Below the pieces are notes generated by a model, which made no database searches, was not told the origin of the DNA, and worked only from the letters and a program-made list of their open reading frames with translations. Below, one piece after another: positions 29,166-39,474 of a stretch of 64,000 nucleotides of DNA; the stretch's first letter is position 1, and every line of letters begins with the position of its first letter. The stretch covers positions 29,617 to 93,616 of the forward strand of contig WBMV01003356.1 of NCBI GenBank assembly GCA_013396655.1, read 5' to 3'. Position numbers and translations under genes: made by a program. The stretch is from Campylorhamphus procurvoides. Lineage: Eukaryota; Chordata; Aves; Passeriformes; Dendrocolaptidae.

Positions 29166-29420
29166 GATGGGGGAGAGCCTTCACTTCAGCAAAGCATGGT
29201 CACCTACAGCCTCCATGGAGCCATACTGGGGGGACACAGGCTGGCAAGGGGTGACTGCCCAGGACATGCTCTGGGTGCCGTTGCTTTCTGCCCAGGAATG
29301 CCCCTGGGCCCAGGAGACCCTCGCAGTCCCCACAGACCTGCACTGCCACTGTCTCCACAGGCTATTGCAGGCTCACAGCACAAGGATCTTGATTCAGACA
29401 CACCCACAGGTCACAATTAA
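29166..29420. other. Short unassigned stretch, probably more decayed CR1
   Basis: It lies between a CR1 ORF2 remnant and a reversed CR1 3' end. No gene is recognised. Confidence 0.4.
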
Positions 29421-29860
29421 TTAGAATCATAGAATCATTTAGGTTGGAGAAGACCCTTGAGACCACCAAGTCCAACCATTAACCCAGCAATTCCGAGGTC
29501 ACCAATAAACCATGTCCCAAAGGCCATATCCAGGCAGCTTTTAAATCCTTCCAGGATGGTGACTCCACCTCTGCCCTGGGCAGCTGTGCCAGTGCCTGAT
29601 GACCCTTTCAGGGAAAAAATTTTTGAAGTATCCAACCTGAACCTCCTCTGGCAAAACCTGAGGTGATTTCCTCTTGTCCTGTCCCTGTTCCCTGGGAGTA
29701 GAGCCCAATTCCCCCTGGCTCCCCTCTCCTGTCAGGGAGTTGCAGAGAGTGAGAAGGTCTCCCCTGACCCTCCTTTTCTCCAGGCTGATCCCCCCAGCAG
29801 CCTCTCCTGGTGCTCCAGAGCCTCCCCCAGCTCCATTGCCTTTCTCTGGACACAATTCCA
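29421..29860 (-). mobile_element. CR1 LINE 3' region, reverse orientation
   Basis: 'agaatcatagaatcatttaggttggagaagacc' followed by 'tgtgccagtgcctgatgaccctttcagg', 'gagttgcagagagtgagaaggtctcccctgaccc' and 'ctccattgcctttctctggacac'. The terminus with the ATTCTATG-type octamers is well preserved. Confidence 0.93.
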
Positions 29861-30325
29861 GTGTTTTCCCCGAGGGTGGGAGGAAGGAGCAGGAGTTCAG
29901 AGGGACTGCCAGTGACTAGCTTATTTCGGTGGTACCTTAGGAAAACCATCTGGCTAGTGTTTGCAGCCCCAGGAGGGCCTGTGGATACAGCCAACATGTT
30001 GTTTGTTTTGTCAACACAAAAGTTGGCTAAAACACCAAGAGAAGGACTTCCTCCTGCAGCACTTGGAGAAAGGTTGCCCCATTTCAGCTGGTCTTCCATG
30101 ACCTGCTCTGTCTGGCTCTGCAGTGTGGTGGAGGGGCTGTCAGGCTCCCCAGTCCCTTTCATGCAGGTCCCCAACCAACTGGTGGCTCTGCTGTCCACAC
30201 AGCCTCCTTCTTGCTTTTGGTTCTACCTTCAGCACATCAATACCCACAACATTTCTGCCTTTCACTTCTGTCTGGAGCAGAGCTGTGGTGCCTGGTACAA
30301 GAAGTAAGCTAGGAATGAGATTCCA
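29861..30325. other. Intergenic, no gene recognised
   Basis: Unique-looking sequence between two CR1 elements. The plus-strand frames are short and without motifs. Confidence 0.45.
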
Positions 30326-30535
30326 TAGAATCTCAGAATCATGGAATGGGTTGGGTTGGAAAGGACCACTAGGAGCATCTCATTCCACACCCCTGCCATA
30401 GGCAGGGATGCCTTCCACTAGCCCGGGTTGCTCCAAGCCCTGTCCAGCTTGGCCTTGGACACTTCCAGGGGCAGCCACAGCTTCTCTGGACAACCCGTGC
30501 CAGGGCCTGCCCACCCTCACAGTCAGCAATTGAAG
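30326..30535 (-). mobile_element. CR1 LINE 3' end, reverse orientation
   Basis: 'atagaatctcagaatcatggaatggg' followed by the 'cctgccataggcagggatgccttccactagcc' and 'ccttggacacttccaggggcagccacagc' blocks. Confidence 0.93.
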
Positions 30536-30766
30536 TTCCCTCTGTCCCTGTTTGCTGATGCTCCCTTAAGCAGAGGGAACAAGAAGTCATGCATGACACT
30601 GAAAGATTTTACATGCATAAAAAAACCCAGCAAGGACCTCCCTTGAGCAGCACCACGGCACCTCCAACCCGGATGGTGTTGTGAGACCTGGGTGAGGTTT
30701 AGTTGGACACAGAAATCAACTCTCTCTACTGCAATCTGCAAACACTGCTGACCTCACTGAGATCAG

Positions 30767-31490
30767 CAGAATCATTGAATCACAAAACATCCTGGTTGGA
30801 AGGCACCCACAGGGATGATAACTCCAGCTCCTAGCCCTGCACAGACACCCCAACAACCCCATCCTGTCCCTGAGAGTGTTGTCCAAACACTCCTGGAGCT
30901 CTGGCAGCCTTGGTGTTGTGCCCACTGCCCTGGGGAGCCTGTTTAGTGCCCACCACCCTCTGGGGGAAGAATTTTTACCTGAGATCTAACCTAACCCTCG
31001 CCTGACTCGGCTCCAGCCCTTCTCTGGGTACTGTCATTGGTCATAGAGAGCAGAGATCAGAGCTGCCCCTTGTGAGGAAGCTGCAGAGCCTGGTGAGGTC
31101 TGACCTCAATCTCCTCCTCTCCAGCTGAACAAGCCAAGTGAACCTCCGCTGCTCCTTGTAAGGCCCGTCTAGACCCTTCACCATCCTTGTGTCCCTCCTT
31201 TGGACACTCTCTAACAGCTTTATACTGTGGCACCCAAAACTGCCCCAATATTCCAGGTGAGGATGCTCCAGAGCAGAGCGGGACAATCCCCTCCCTCTCC
31301 TGCCTGGCAATGCTGGGGCTGATGCCCCCCAAGACAGGGTTGGTCCTCTTGCCTTCCATGCTGACTCGTGGCCAACTGGCCACTGACCAGGACCCCCAGG
31401 GCCCTTTCCCTGGGGCTGCTCTCCAGCCTCTCGCTCCCCAGTCTGTCCATGCATCCAGGCTTGCTCCAAGTAGTTTCTCACTGTAGAGGT
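30767..31490 (-). mobile_element. CR1 LINE 3' region, reverse orientation, about 720 bases
   Basis: Same subfamily as 22766-23400, with the same block order ('ccctgcacagacaccccaacaaccccatcctgtccctgag', 'ctgcagagcctggtgaggtctgacctc', 'gctccttgtaaggcccg', 'ttggacactctctaacagcttt'). Confidence 0.92.
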
Positions 31491-32059
31491 TTTTGATACA
31501 ACAGTGTTCAGGCAGTGTAAAGCCCTCACACACCACGCACCAAGGCCTTTTATCAACCACAGAGTGCCTGTGCAACAGCTGGAGTTCCCAGACTCAGGGG
31601 GGAATCCTCATCTTCCCCACACCCTGTGTCCTGGCCCAGGGCAGTGTCCCAGCAGTGCATCCTTGGGGTGCTCCTGATGCAGGCAAATCACAGCAAAAAC
31701 CACCTAAGGATGTTGTTGGAGATGTCCATGGTCACTCATCCCAACCTTACACCCCAGGCTGGACTCACTGGAGTCCACAGTGCTGCTGTGAGTGGAGATG
31801 GGCCAGGGCAGCTCCATGGCTGGGTGTTCCCTGGCTGCCTGTTCTTGGCCTCTGAAAGATCCTACGGCATCACTCTGGGCAGCTGCTCCACTTGGGTACC
31901 CCTGGGCAGAGAGGCAGCAGCTTGTGGACCAAACTCCCTGTCCATAGTTTAATCCCTAAGAGCTGAGCTGGCTGCTGAGCTGGCTTCTGAGCCAGCAAAG
32001 CACCTGGGGAAGGCAAGGAAAGAAAGCATCCACCCTTGGGAGCAGCCAAAAAAGAGCTG
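31491..32059. other. Intergenic, no gene recognised
   Basis: Nothing recognisable on either strand. Confidence 0.45.
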
Positions 32060-32172
32060 GCTGGGCCCGGTGGCACCTGGGGACATGGTTTAGTGCTGGC
32101 CTTGGCACTGCTGGGGGTATGGTTGCACTCAATAATCTTACAGGGCTTTTCCAACCTTTATGATTCCGTGAT
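32060..32172 (+). mobile_element. Short CR1 3' terminus
   Basis: 'ggggacatggtttagtgctggccttggcactgctggggg' and 'cagggcttttccaacctttatgattccgtg', a CR1 end of the subfamily also seen at 20200-20290. Confidence 0.85.
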
Positions 32173-33093
32173 AACACAACACAGGCAGGTTTCTAGAAGG
32201 GCTAGTTGGGGCTGGAGAAGGGATCAACCTCTCCTGAGATCCCAACAGCCAAGGGCAGAGCACACAGCTGTAGCCAGGACTTGGTTTAGACAGGGAAGGG
32301 TCTCAGTGAAATGGCTGAGAATTTGTAATAACCTGGAAAAAAGACGTGCAAACCCCACAAGGACAGGAGGTCAGATCCCTTGCAGGATGCTGTGAATTCA
32401 CTTGAAATTCTGACCCCTGCCCCCTGGAGACCCGTGGGCTGCCCTGCATGAGGTGCCTTAGGTGTGAAGGGGCTGAATCCCTTTTACCCCAGGGGCTGGG
32501 GATGCCAGTGTGAGGCCGAAGGGGGTTAGAGCAGGTGCTGGGTGCCCATGGCACATCCCCAGCCAAAAGCCAGGCCAGGAACATGCTGTTTTCCCTGGCA
32601 TGCCCTGGGTGAAGGGATGTGAGAAGGCAGGCAGCAGCATGACAAAGCCAGCTCTGCTGCAGGATGGGCACAGCAGCAGCACTTCCTTTCTTTAATCCCC
32701 TTTTTTCTGTTGCACTGCAAGGGCAGGTAGAGCTGCTGGCTCCATCCGAAGGGCAGGGTGCCCAGTGACAGCTTTTCACTCGGGATACCTGCAGGGATAG
32801 GGCTCTGATGCCAGGCTGGTGTCAAAAGTGGCTTTGGTCCCTTTTTTTTGGTGCTGCAGTTGGTGTTTTTAGTGCTGCAGCTGCACCAGCAGTGACCCCC
32901 AGAGGTCCTGTGTGACAAGGTTGCTTTACTGCCACAAAATAGCAAAAGTATTGCTCTGAAATACCCTGTGTGAGCCAGGCCAGTGTCCCTGGTGCAGGAG
33001 CCACCATGTGCTGGGTAAAATCCAGTGGCAGCAGGTGACCTGCTTCCTCCAGCTCCTGAGCACGTTGTCTCTCCCTTGCTCAGCAAAGCAGTT
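32173..33093. other. Intergenic, no gene recognised
   Basis: Apparently unique sequence. No conserved protein motif or repeat array was seen. Confidence 0.45.
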
Positions 33094-33625
33094 TCACAGA
33101 GTCATGGAATATCCTGAACTGGAAGGGACCAACAGGATCATCAGTGTTGGGTGGAGAAACCATTTTTGCTCATTTTGGAGCTGTCACACGCTGGTGTTAG
33201 TTGGGGTGTCACTGTTCTTGTGCTGGGGGGGACATGAACAACCAGCCCTTTTCTCCTCCGTGGATCACTGATGCCTTCAGTCTTCAGCCATCTCTTTCCC
33301 AGGATGGAGCATCTCTGATGCTCCATTTTCTTTGAAAATAAGCTTTTCAAAACACCTTGAATATCTGCTCCTCCTCCTGTGACTGTCCCCCGCACTGGGC
33401 ACTGCTGAGGCCACATCTGGATTCCTGGGGTCAGTTCTGGGCCCCTCCCAACAAGAAGGACATTGAGGGGCTGGAGCATGTCCAGAGAAGGGAATGGAGC
33501 TGGAGAAGGGACTGGAACAGAAATCTGATGAGGAGCAGATGAGGGAGCTGGGAGGGCTCAGCCTGTAGAAAAGGAGGCTCGGGGGGACCTTCTCCCTCTC
33601 TACAACTCTCTGAAAGAAGAGTGTC
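33094..33625. mobile_element. Two short CR1 fragments in opposite orientations
   Basis: 33094-33145 is a reversed CR1 terminus ('cagagtcatggaatatcctgaactgg'). 33405-33625 is a forward CR1 internal block ('tcagttctgggcccctcccaacaagaaggac' through 'aacagaaatctgatgaggagcagatgaggg'). The sequence between is unassigned. Confidence 0.8.
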
Positions 33626-34535
33626 CTGGGAATTTGGGAACAAAGAATTCAGGGCTTGCCTATAGCTGTCAGCACTGATTTCTGTCCTAAAAGCTCCTGC
33701 TGTTTCCCTTTGAGGATGTTTAACCATTTCATGACTGCTCTGCCATTGTTTATTTAAAAATAAAAATAAACCAGCCCAAACTCCTCCAATCCTGGCTTTA
33801 TTTAAAGAATAAAAGCTTTCACATTTTTATCAGATAAACTTAAACACATTTAACTGAGAACGAGATCAAGTCACTTTACAAGTTACTTCTGTTAAGTTTA
33901 AAAATTGTGACAACCCTCGTTTGGATTCATCCTGTTCAGGGCAAAAGACTTAAGAAATGGGAAATCACTTTGAAGCAGAGGCACACATCCCCATCCACGT
34001 CCTTTAAATCCCCCCAGGGATGGGAGCCCCACCACTGCCCTGGGCCATTATTGAAAGAAATCCAAGCACTTTACAGTAAGACTCCTCTGTGGATGTGGGA
34101 ATGATTCCATGTATTTTCCTCCTGGTTGTGACCTCCTGTGTTCCACTGACACAAATTCCACAGGACTGGGACAAGACTAACAAGAGCATCTCTAGAGCAC
34201 TCCCCCCTGGGTTGGAACCCCACAGAACAAGCTCCTTGATAATTGTTCCTGTGGACACTGATCCATCTGATCCCTTGATGGAGAGGACAATGGTTGCCTT
34301 GGCATCTGGATACAGCCAAGACTTGGAATGGCAGCAGGAGAGGGACAAGCTCTGGTTTATGTGGAGGGAGTTTCCTCATGACACATACGACAACTTGTGC
34401 AAGGAAGTTCAGAAGTTCTTTTTAGAAATGCTTTGAGCTGAGGTGCCAAAGGATTCCCTTTGGGACCAAAAGGCTTTCAGCTGCCAGCATGGACCTGTAA
34501 AACTCTGCTCCAGAAATTCCATGGTTCAGCCTCGA
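33626..34535. other. AT-rich intergenic stretch
   Basis: 33730-33900 is AT-rich with several AATAAA-like strings but no gene leading into it. 33985-34270 has weak resemblance to reversed CR1 ('tttaaatccccccagggatgggagccccaccactgccctggg'). No gene is seen. Confidence 0.4.
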
Positions 34536-34880
34536 AAGAGAAGAATTTAGAGAGACCTGAGAGCCCCTTCCAGTGCCTAGAGTTCCTCCAAGGGAACTGG
34601 AGAGGGACTTGGGACAAGGGATCGAGGGACAGGACAAGAGGGAATGGCTTCCCACTGCCAGAGGGCAGGGTTAGATAGGATATTGAGAAGAAATCCTTCC
34701 CCTTGAGGGTGGGCAGGCCCTGGCACAGGTTGTGCAGAGAAGCTGTGGCTGCCCCATCCCTGTGAGTGTCCAAGGCCAGGTTGGACAGGGCTTGGAGCAA
34801 CCTGGGCTGGTGGAAGGGGCTTGGGACTGGATGGGTTTTAAGGTCCCTTCCAACCCAAACCATTCCATGATTCCAATGGT
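34536..34880 (+). mobile_element. CR1 LINE 3' end
   Basis: 'gagagccccttccagtgcc', 'gggttagataggatattgagaagaaatccttcc', 'gtccaaggccaggttggacagggcttggagcaacctggg', ending 'ccaacccaaaccattccatgattcc'. Confidence 0.95.
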
Positions 34881-35594
34881 ACTGGTGGACAGAGCACCCT
34901 TGGGACAGGAGCTGCTCCAGGTCCATTTTCCAGGGAGTTTTTTTTTCTTTGAAACTTGCCCAACATTGTGTGTGTGCCCAACACTGTGGTTTTTTTCTTC
35001 CCTCTTTTAGGGTGACCTTTTTCCAGCTTCTAACAAAGGCCTCACAGCTTACCACAGCCTCAAATAAACAGATTTAGCCAGCTCAGCTGGGAAGTTTGTG
35101 TTCCTTTAAAGTCTTATGCCTTTCCCTAAGCACTACAAGATTTCTTTTTCCCTAATACAGCACTGCAATCTGACCCCATGGCACAGAGCTGATCAGAGAG
35201 AGATGGTGAAGGAAAGGCACATGGAGACAGGAGTCATCTGAGGACAAGGCAGGAGTCAGTGAACTCCTCCAGTGATGCTTCTGCTTTTTGGGAGCAGGAG
35301 ATATTGGCACAAGATGGTGCTGGCAGGCACAGAGAGCAGATCACTCAGTACTTCCCTTTGGAACAGAAGCCAAGAGGACAGTGCTGTCCCTGGGATGAGA
35401 GACCACCATACCCACAGGGGCTGAAGGACCAGCTCCTTCCCTGGGAGACGGAAGGCAGGAACCTGCAAGTGGAACATCTCCTAAAATGCCATGAGGGGGG
35501 TGTGAGGGGCAGCAGGGACAGTGTGTGGAGGCAGCATCTGCCTGGCAGGGCACAAGGAGTGTGGGCAGCAGGGCAGGGGGGGATTCTGCCCCTC
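34881..35594. other. Intergenic, no gene recognised
   Basis: A T-rich stretch with short T runs at 34940-35010, then unassigned sequence. The frame at 35259-35813 lacks motifs and runs into CR1. Confidence 0.4.
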
Positions 35595-36170
35595 TGCCCC
35601 CCAGGTGAGACCCCACCTGCAGAGCTGCCTCCAGCCCTGGGGCAGCACAGGAAGGATGTGGAGCTGATGGAGAGTTCAGAGGAGGACACAGAGATGCTCC
35701 AAGGGTTGGAGCCCCTCTGCTCTGGAGCCAGGCTGGAAGAGATGGGGTTAGGATTAGGGTTCACTTGGAGGTGTTCACTTGGGGGTGTTCACTTGGAGAA
35801 AAGAGGGCTCTGAGGAGACCTGAGAGCCCCTTCCAATGCCTAAAGAAGCTCCAGGAAAGCTGGAGAGGGACTTAGGATAAGGGATGGAGGGACAGGACAA
35901 GGGGGAATGGCTTCACCTTGACAGAGGACAGGGTTAGATGGGATACTGGGAAGGAATTCTTCCCTGTGAGGGTGGGGAGCCCCTGGCACAGGTTGTGCAG
36001 AGAAGCTGTGGCTGCCCCATCCCTGGAAGTGTCCAAGGCCAGGTTGGACACGGCTTGGAGCAACCTGGGCTGGTGGAAGGTGTCCCTGCCATGGCAGGGA
36101 CTGGAATTGGATGAGCTTTAAGGTGCCTTCCAACCCAACCCGTTCCACAATCCTAAGATTCTATGAAATC
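35595..36170 (+). mobile_element. CR1 LINE 3' region, nearly complete tail, with a small internal triplication
   Basis: From 'caggtgagaccccacctgcagagctgcctccagccctgggg' to 'ccaacccaacccgttccacaatcctaagattctatg'. At 35757-35803 'gttcacttgg' is repeated three times at about 17-base spacing where other CR1 copies have it once, next to 'ggttaggattagggtt'. Confidence 0.95.
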
Positions 36171-37093
36171 TCATTCCTGGATGTCACAGGTCTGACCTTG
36201 TGAAAAACCATTATGAAAATGACTTTCCTACTTTCATTTCTCATCTCTTGCAGAAACTCACATCCAGCTGGCAAGAAACAGCAGGCCATCATTTTCCCTG
36301 CTACCAGAACCACAACAAAACTATTTTCCTAACTCTTTTTGGGAATGAAATCCAACACTTTTCCTGAGAATACAGGCAAAAGGTTACTTTAATCTTGGCT
36401 GATGCAAAGTCCTTAGAGCTGTGACTTGAAGGTACTTGGGAAATGTCCCCAGGAACGGTAGAATTTTGTTTCCAGAGATATTCCTGAGGAGGGAGAAATC
36501 TTTTGTGTCCCTCTGGCTCCCTTGTTCTAGGACATCAGATCAATGAGCTGTGCAGAGTTGTTGTCTGGAATTCAGCAATCAAGGGGTATCCTACAGCCCA
36601 AAAGGCAACAGGAAAGAGGGAAAAGAGCAAGAAACCACAAAATGAAGCAAAGTAGTTGAAAACAATAACAACACCCCCCCAAAAGCCATTTTTATGAATC
36701 TGTGGTTTATTTTATCCATACAAAACATGGAGGAGGGAAATCAATTCAAAACATGCCCTGTGCTAAAGCCACCAGAAGGGCTGAATTGTTGCAGGGGGCT
36801 GGTACAAAGTCAGCAGGAGAACAACCCACCGTGACCCAGAGGCCGAGTCTCCAGGGGAGCAGCACCAGGGACCCTGAGCCCACCTGGCCATGGTCACACA
36901 GGCAGGGGAAGGAGCAGGGACAGGTTGGTCACTGCCAACACACCCCAAGTGGTGTGGGGTGTCCAAACCTTGCCTGTTCCAAGGCAGGAAATGAACCCTG
37001 TGGGTGGCAAAGGTCCACACTGACCCCTGGGGAAGTTAGGGAGCTGAGCTCCGAGCCCAGAGATGGTTCCTGCTGCCTGGAGTTGGTATTTTC
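36171..37093. other. Intergenic, no gene recognised
   Basis: Unique-looking AT-average sequence, with a C run ('ccccccccaaaa') at about 36675. No gene is seen. Confidence 0.45.
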
Positions 37094-37300
37094 ATAGAAT
37101 AATGGAATGTTAAGGGTTAGAAGGGATCTTGAAGATCCATCTTATTCCAACCACCATCCCAGGTTGCTCCAAGCCTTGTCCAACCTTGCCTTGGACATTT
37201 CCAGGGATGGGGCAGCCACAGCTTCTCTGGGCAACCTGTGCCAGGGCCTGCCCACCGTCAAAAGGAAGAATTCTTTCCCAATATCTGACCTAAATGTCCC
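37094..37300 (-). mobile_element. CR1 LINE 3' end, reverse orientation
   Basis: 'catagaataatggaatgttaagggttagaaggg', then 'ggttgctccaagccttgtccaaccttgcc' and 'ggggcagccacagcttctctgggcaacctgtgccagggcctgcccacc'. Confidence 0.92.
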
Positions 37301-38028
37301 CTCTTTCAATTTGTACACATTTGTACCTGTTATTTCTTGTCCTATCACTCTTACTTAACTTCTAAAATCTCCTGTTCAAGCCTTTCATGCCTCTCTGCCA
37401 AGAGATGCGCAAGAGGTGTGGGATTGACAAGAACAGTGGAAAACAACCCTGCTGCAGTATTTGGTGAGGAGAAGACAGGTAGTAACAGTGAATTTTAGCA
37501 AAATTCAACAAAAAAGTTAGTTGCACAAGAAAGAAATCTATGGGGAACCNAGGGGGGTGGAATGAGACGGATCTTCAAGATCCCTTCCAACCCAGGCCAT
37601 TCCATGGGTCTCTAATACTGTGCCCACATGTCCACCCGGGACTAAACACACATCCCCATTTGGCACCTCCAAACCACTCCCCAAGCGTATGGGATACACT
37701 CCTCATGGACACGGGATGCACTGCCCANGCCCACCGTCAAAAGGAAGAATTCTTTCCCAATATCTGACCTAAATGTCCCCTCTTTCAATTTGTACACATT
37801 TGTACCTGTTATTTCTTGTCCTATCACTCTTACTTAACTTCTAAAATCTCCTGTTCAAGCCTTTCATGCCTCTCTGCCAAGAGATGCGCAAGAGGTGTGG
37901 GATTGACAAGAACAGTGGAAAACAACCCTGCTGCAGTATTTGGTGAGGAGAAGACAGGTAGTAACAGTGAATTTTAGCAAAATTCAACAAAAAAGTTAGT
38001 TGCACAAGAAAGAAATCTATGGGGAACC
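37250..38028. other. Assembly duplication with a stray 177-base piece between two N joins
   Basis: 37250-37549 (300 bases) recurs exactly in register at 37729-38028. Between the Ns at 37550 and 37728 sits a small unrelated piece with a CR1 terminus (about 37556-37616, plus strand). The duplicated sequence holds no gene. Confidence 0.88.
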
Positions 38029-38282
38029 AGGCTTTCCTGTAATGGGACAGATTTGATGCCTTCTTGGAAAGACGACTTCCAACCCTGGTTAGAAATGCTG
38101 CTGGCATTTTTCTCACTTGACTCAGGAGCGGCACTGCCAACTTGGAAGGGCCCAGTCATCACCAAGCACTGGCCCCCCCAAACCTGAGACAGAGGAGAAA
38201 TGTCCAGTCCCAATTGTCTCAACATTCCCCAGCCTTGTGCACTCAGCCCAGAACCCCACCATGTGCTGGGCTGACCCCCCCA

Positions 38283-38499
38283 GGTGAGACCCCACCTGCA
38301 GAGCTGCCTCCAGCCCTGGGGAACAACATCAGAAGGACATGGAGCTACTGGAGCGAGTCCAGAGAAGGCCACAGAGATGCTCCAAGGGCTGAAGCCCCTC
38401 TGCTTTGGAGACAGGCTGGGAGAGCTGGGGGGGTTCACCTGGAGAAGGCTCTGGGGAGACCTGAGAGCCCCTTCCAGTGCCTAAAGGGGCTCCAGGAGA
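38283..38499 (+). mobile_element. CR1 LINE fragment, cut by the N at 38500
   Basis: 'ggtgagaccccacctgcagagctgcctccagccctgggg' through 'gagagccccttccagtgcctaaaggggctccaggag', then N. The rest of the element is missing from the assembly. Confidence 0.92.
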
Positions 38500-38639
38500 N
38501 ACCATGTCCCCAGCAGCACTTCCAGCCCCACCGAAGGCACACTGCTGTTCCTGTGCTGTGTTCTGTGTGACCCTTGCGGGGGTGTGGGGTGTCTGTGGGG
38601 TGTTTATGGGGCCCGCAGAGCCCTCCCGGGTGTCTGTGG

Positions 38640-38861
38640 GGTGTCTGTGTGCTGTCCCTGCCCTGAGTTTATGCCCTCTGTGCTCCCCATGCCCTGTGCT
38701 GTCCCTTTGTGCTGTCCCTGCCCTATGTTTATGCTCTGTGCTTTCCGTGCCCTCAGTGCTGTCCCTGTCCTGTGTTTATGCTCTCTCTGTGCTCTCCCTG
38801 CCCTCATTGCTGTCCCTGCCCTGTGTTTATGCCCGCTCTCCCTGCTCCCCATCCCCTCCCC
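38640..38861 (+). repeat. Degenerate minisatellite running into the N gap
   Basis: About four imperfect units of roughly 55 bases, each with 'gtgctgtccctgccctgtgtttatgc', alternating with CCCTGCCC/CTCTGTGCTC spacers. It ends at the gap, so the array is probably longer than shown and may have caused the gap. Confidence 0.8.
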
Positions 38862-39474
38862 NNNNNNNNNNNNNNNNNNNNNNNNNNNNNNNNNNNNNNN
38901 NNNNNNNNNNNNNNNNNNNNNNNNNNNNNNNNNNNNNNNNNNNNNNNNNNNNNNNNNNNNNNNNNNNNNNNNNNNNNNNNNNNNNNNNNNNNNNNNNNNN
39001 NNNNNNNNNNNNNNNNNNNNNNNNNNNNNNNNNNNNNNNNNNNNNNNNNNNNNNNNNNNNNNNNNNNNNNNNNNNNNNNNNNNNNNNNNNNNNNNNNNNN
39101 NNNNNNNNNNNNNNNNNNNNNNNNNNNNNNNNNNNNNNNNNNNNNNNNNNNNNNNNNNNNNNNNNNNNNNNNNNNNNNNNNNNNNNNNNNNNNNNNNNNN
39201 NNNNNNNNNNNNNNNNNNNNNNNNNNNNNNNNNNNNNNNNNNNNNNNNNNNNNNNNNNNNNNNNNNNNNNNNNNNNNNNNNNNNNNNNNNNNNNNNNNNN
39301 NNNNNNNNNNNNNNNNNNNNNNNNNNNNNNNNNNNNNNNNNNNNNNNNNNNNNNNNNNNNNNNNNNNNNNNNNNNNNNNNNNNNNNNNNNNNNNNNNNNN
39401 NNNNNNNNNNNNNNNNNNNNNNNNNNNNNNNNNNNNNNNNNNNNNNNNNNNNNNNNNNNNNNNNNNNNNNNNNN
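38862..39474. other. Assembly gap, 613 Ns
   Basis: A run of N between a minisatellite and a GC-rich shore ('cgcagccccgtgcccgggcg'). UBE2D2 exon 1, coding MALKRIHK, is not visible anywhere in the window, so the gap is its likeliest place, together with a CpG-island promoter. Confidence 0.8.
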
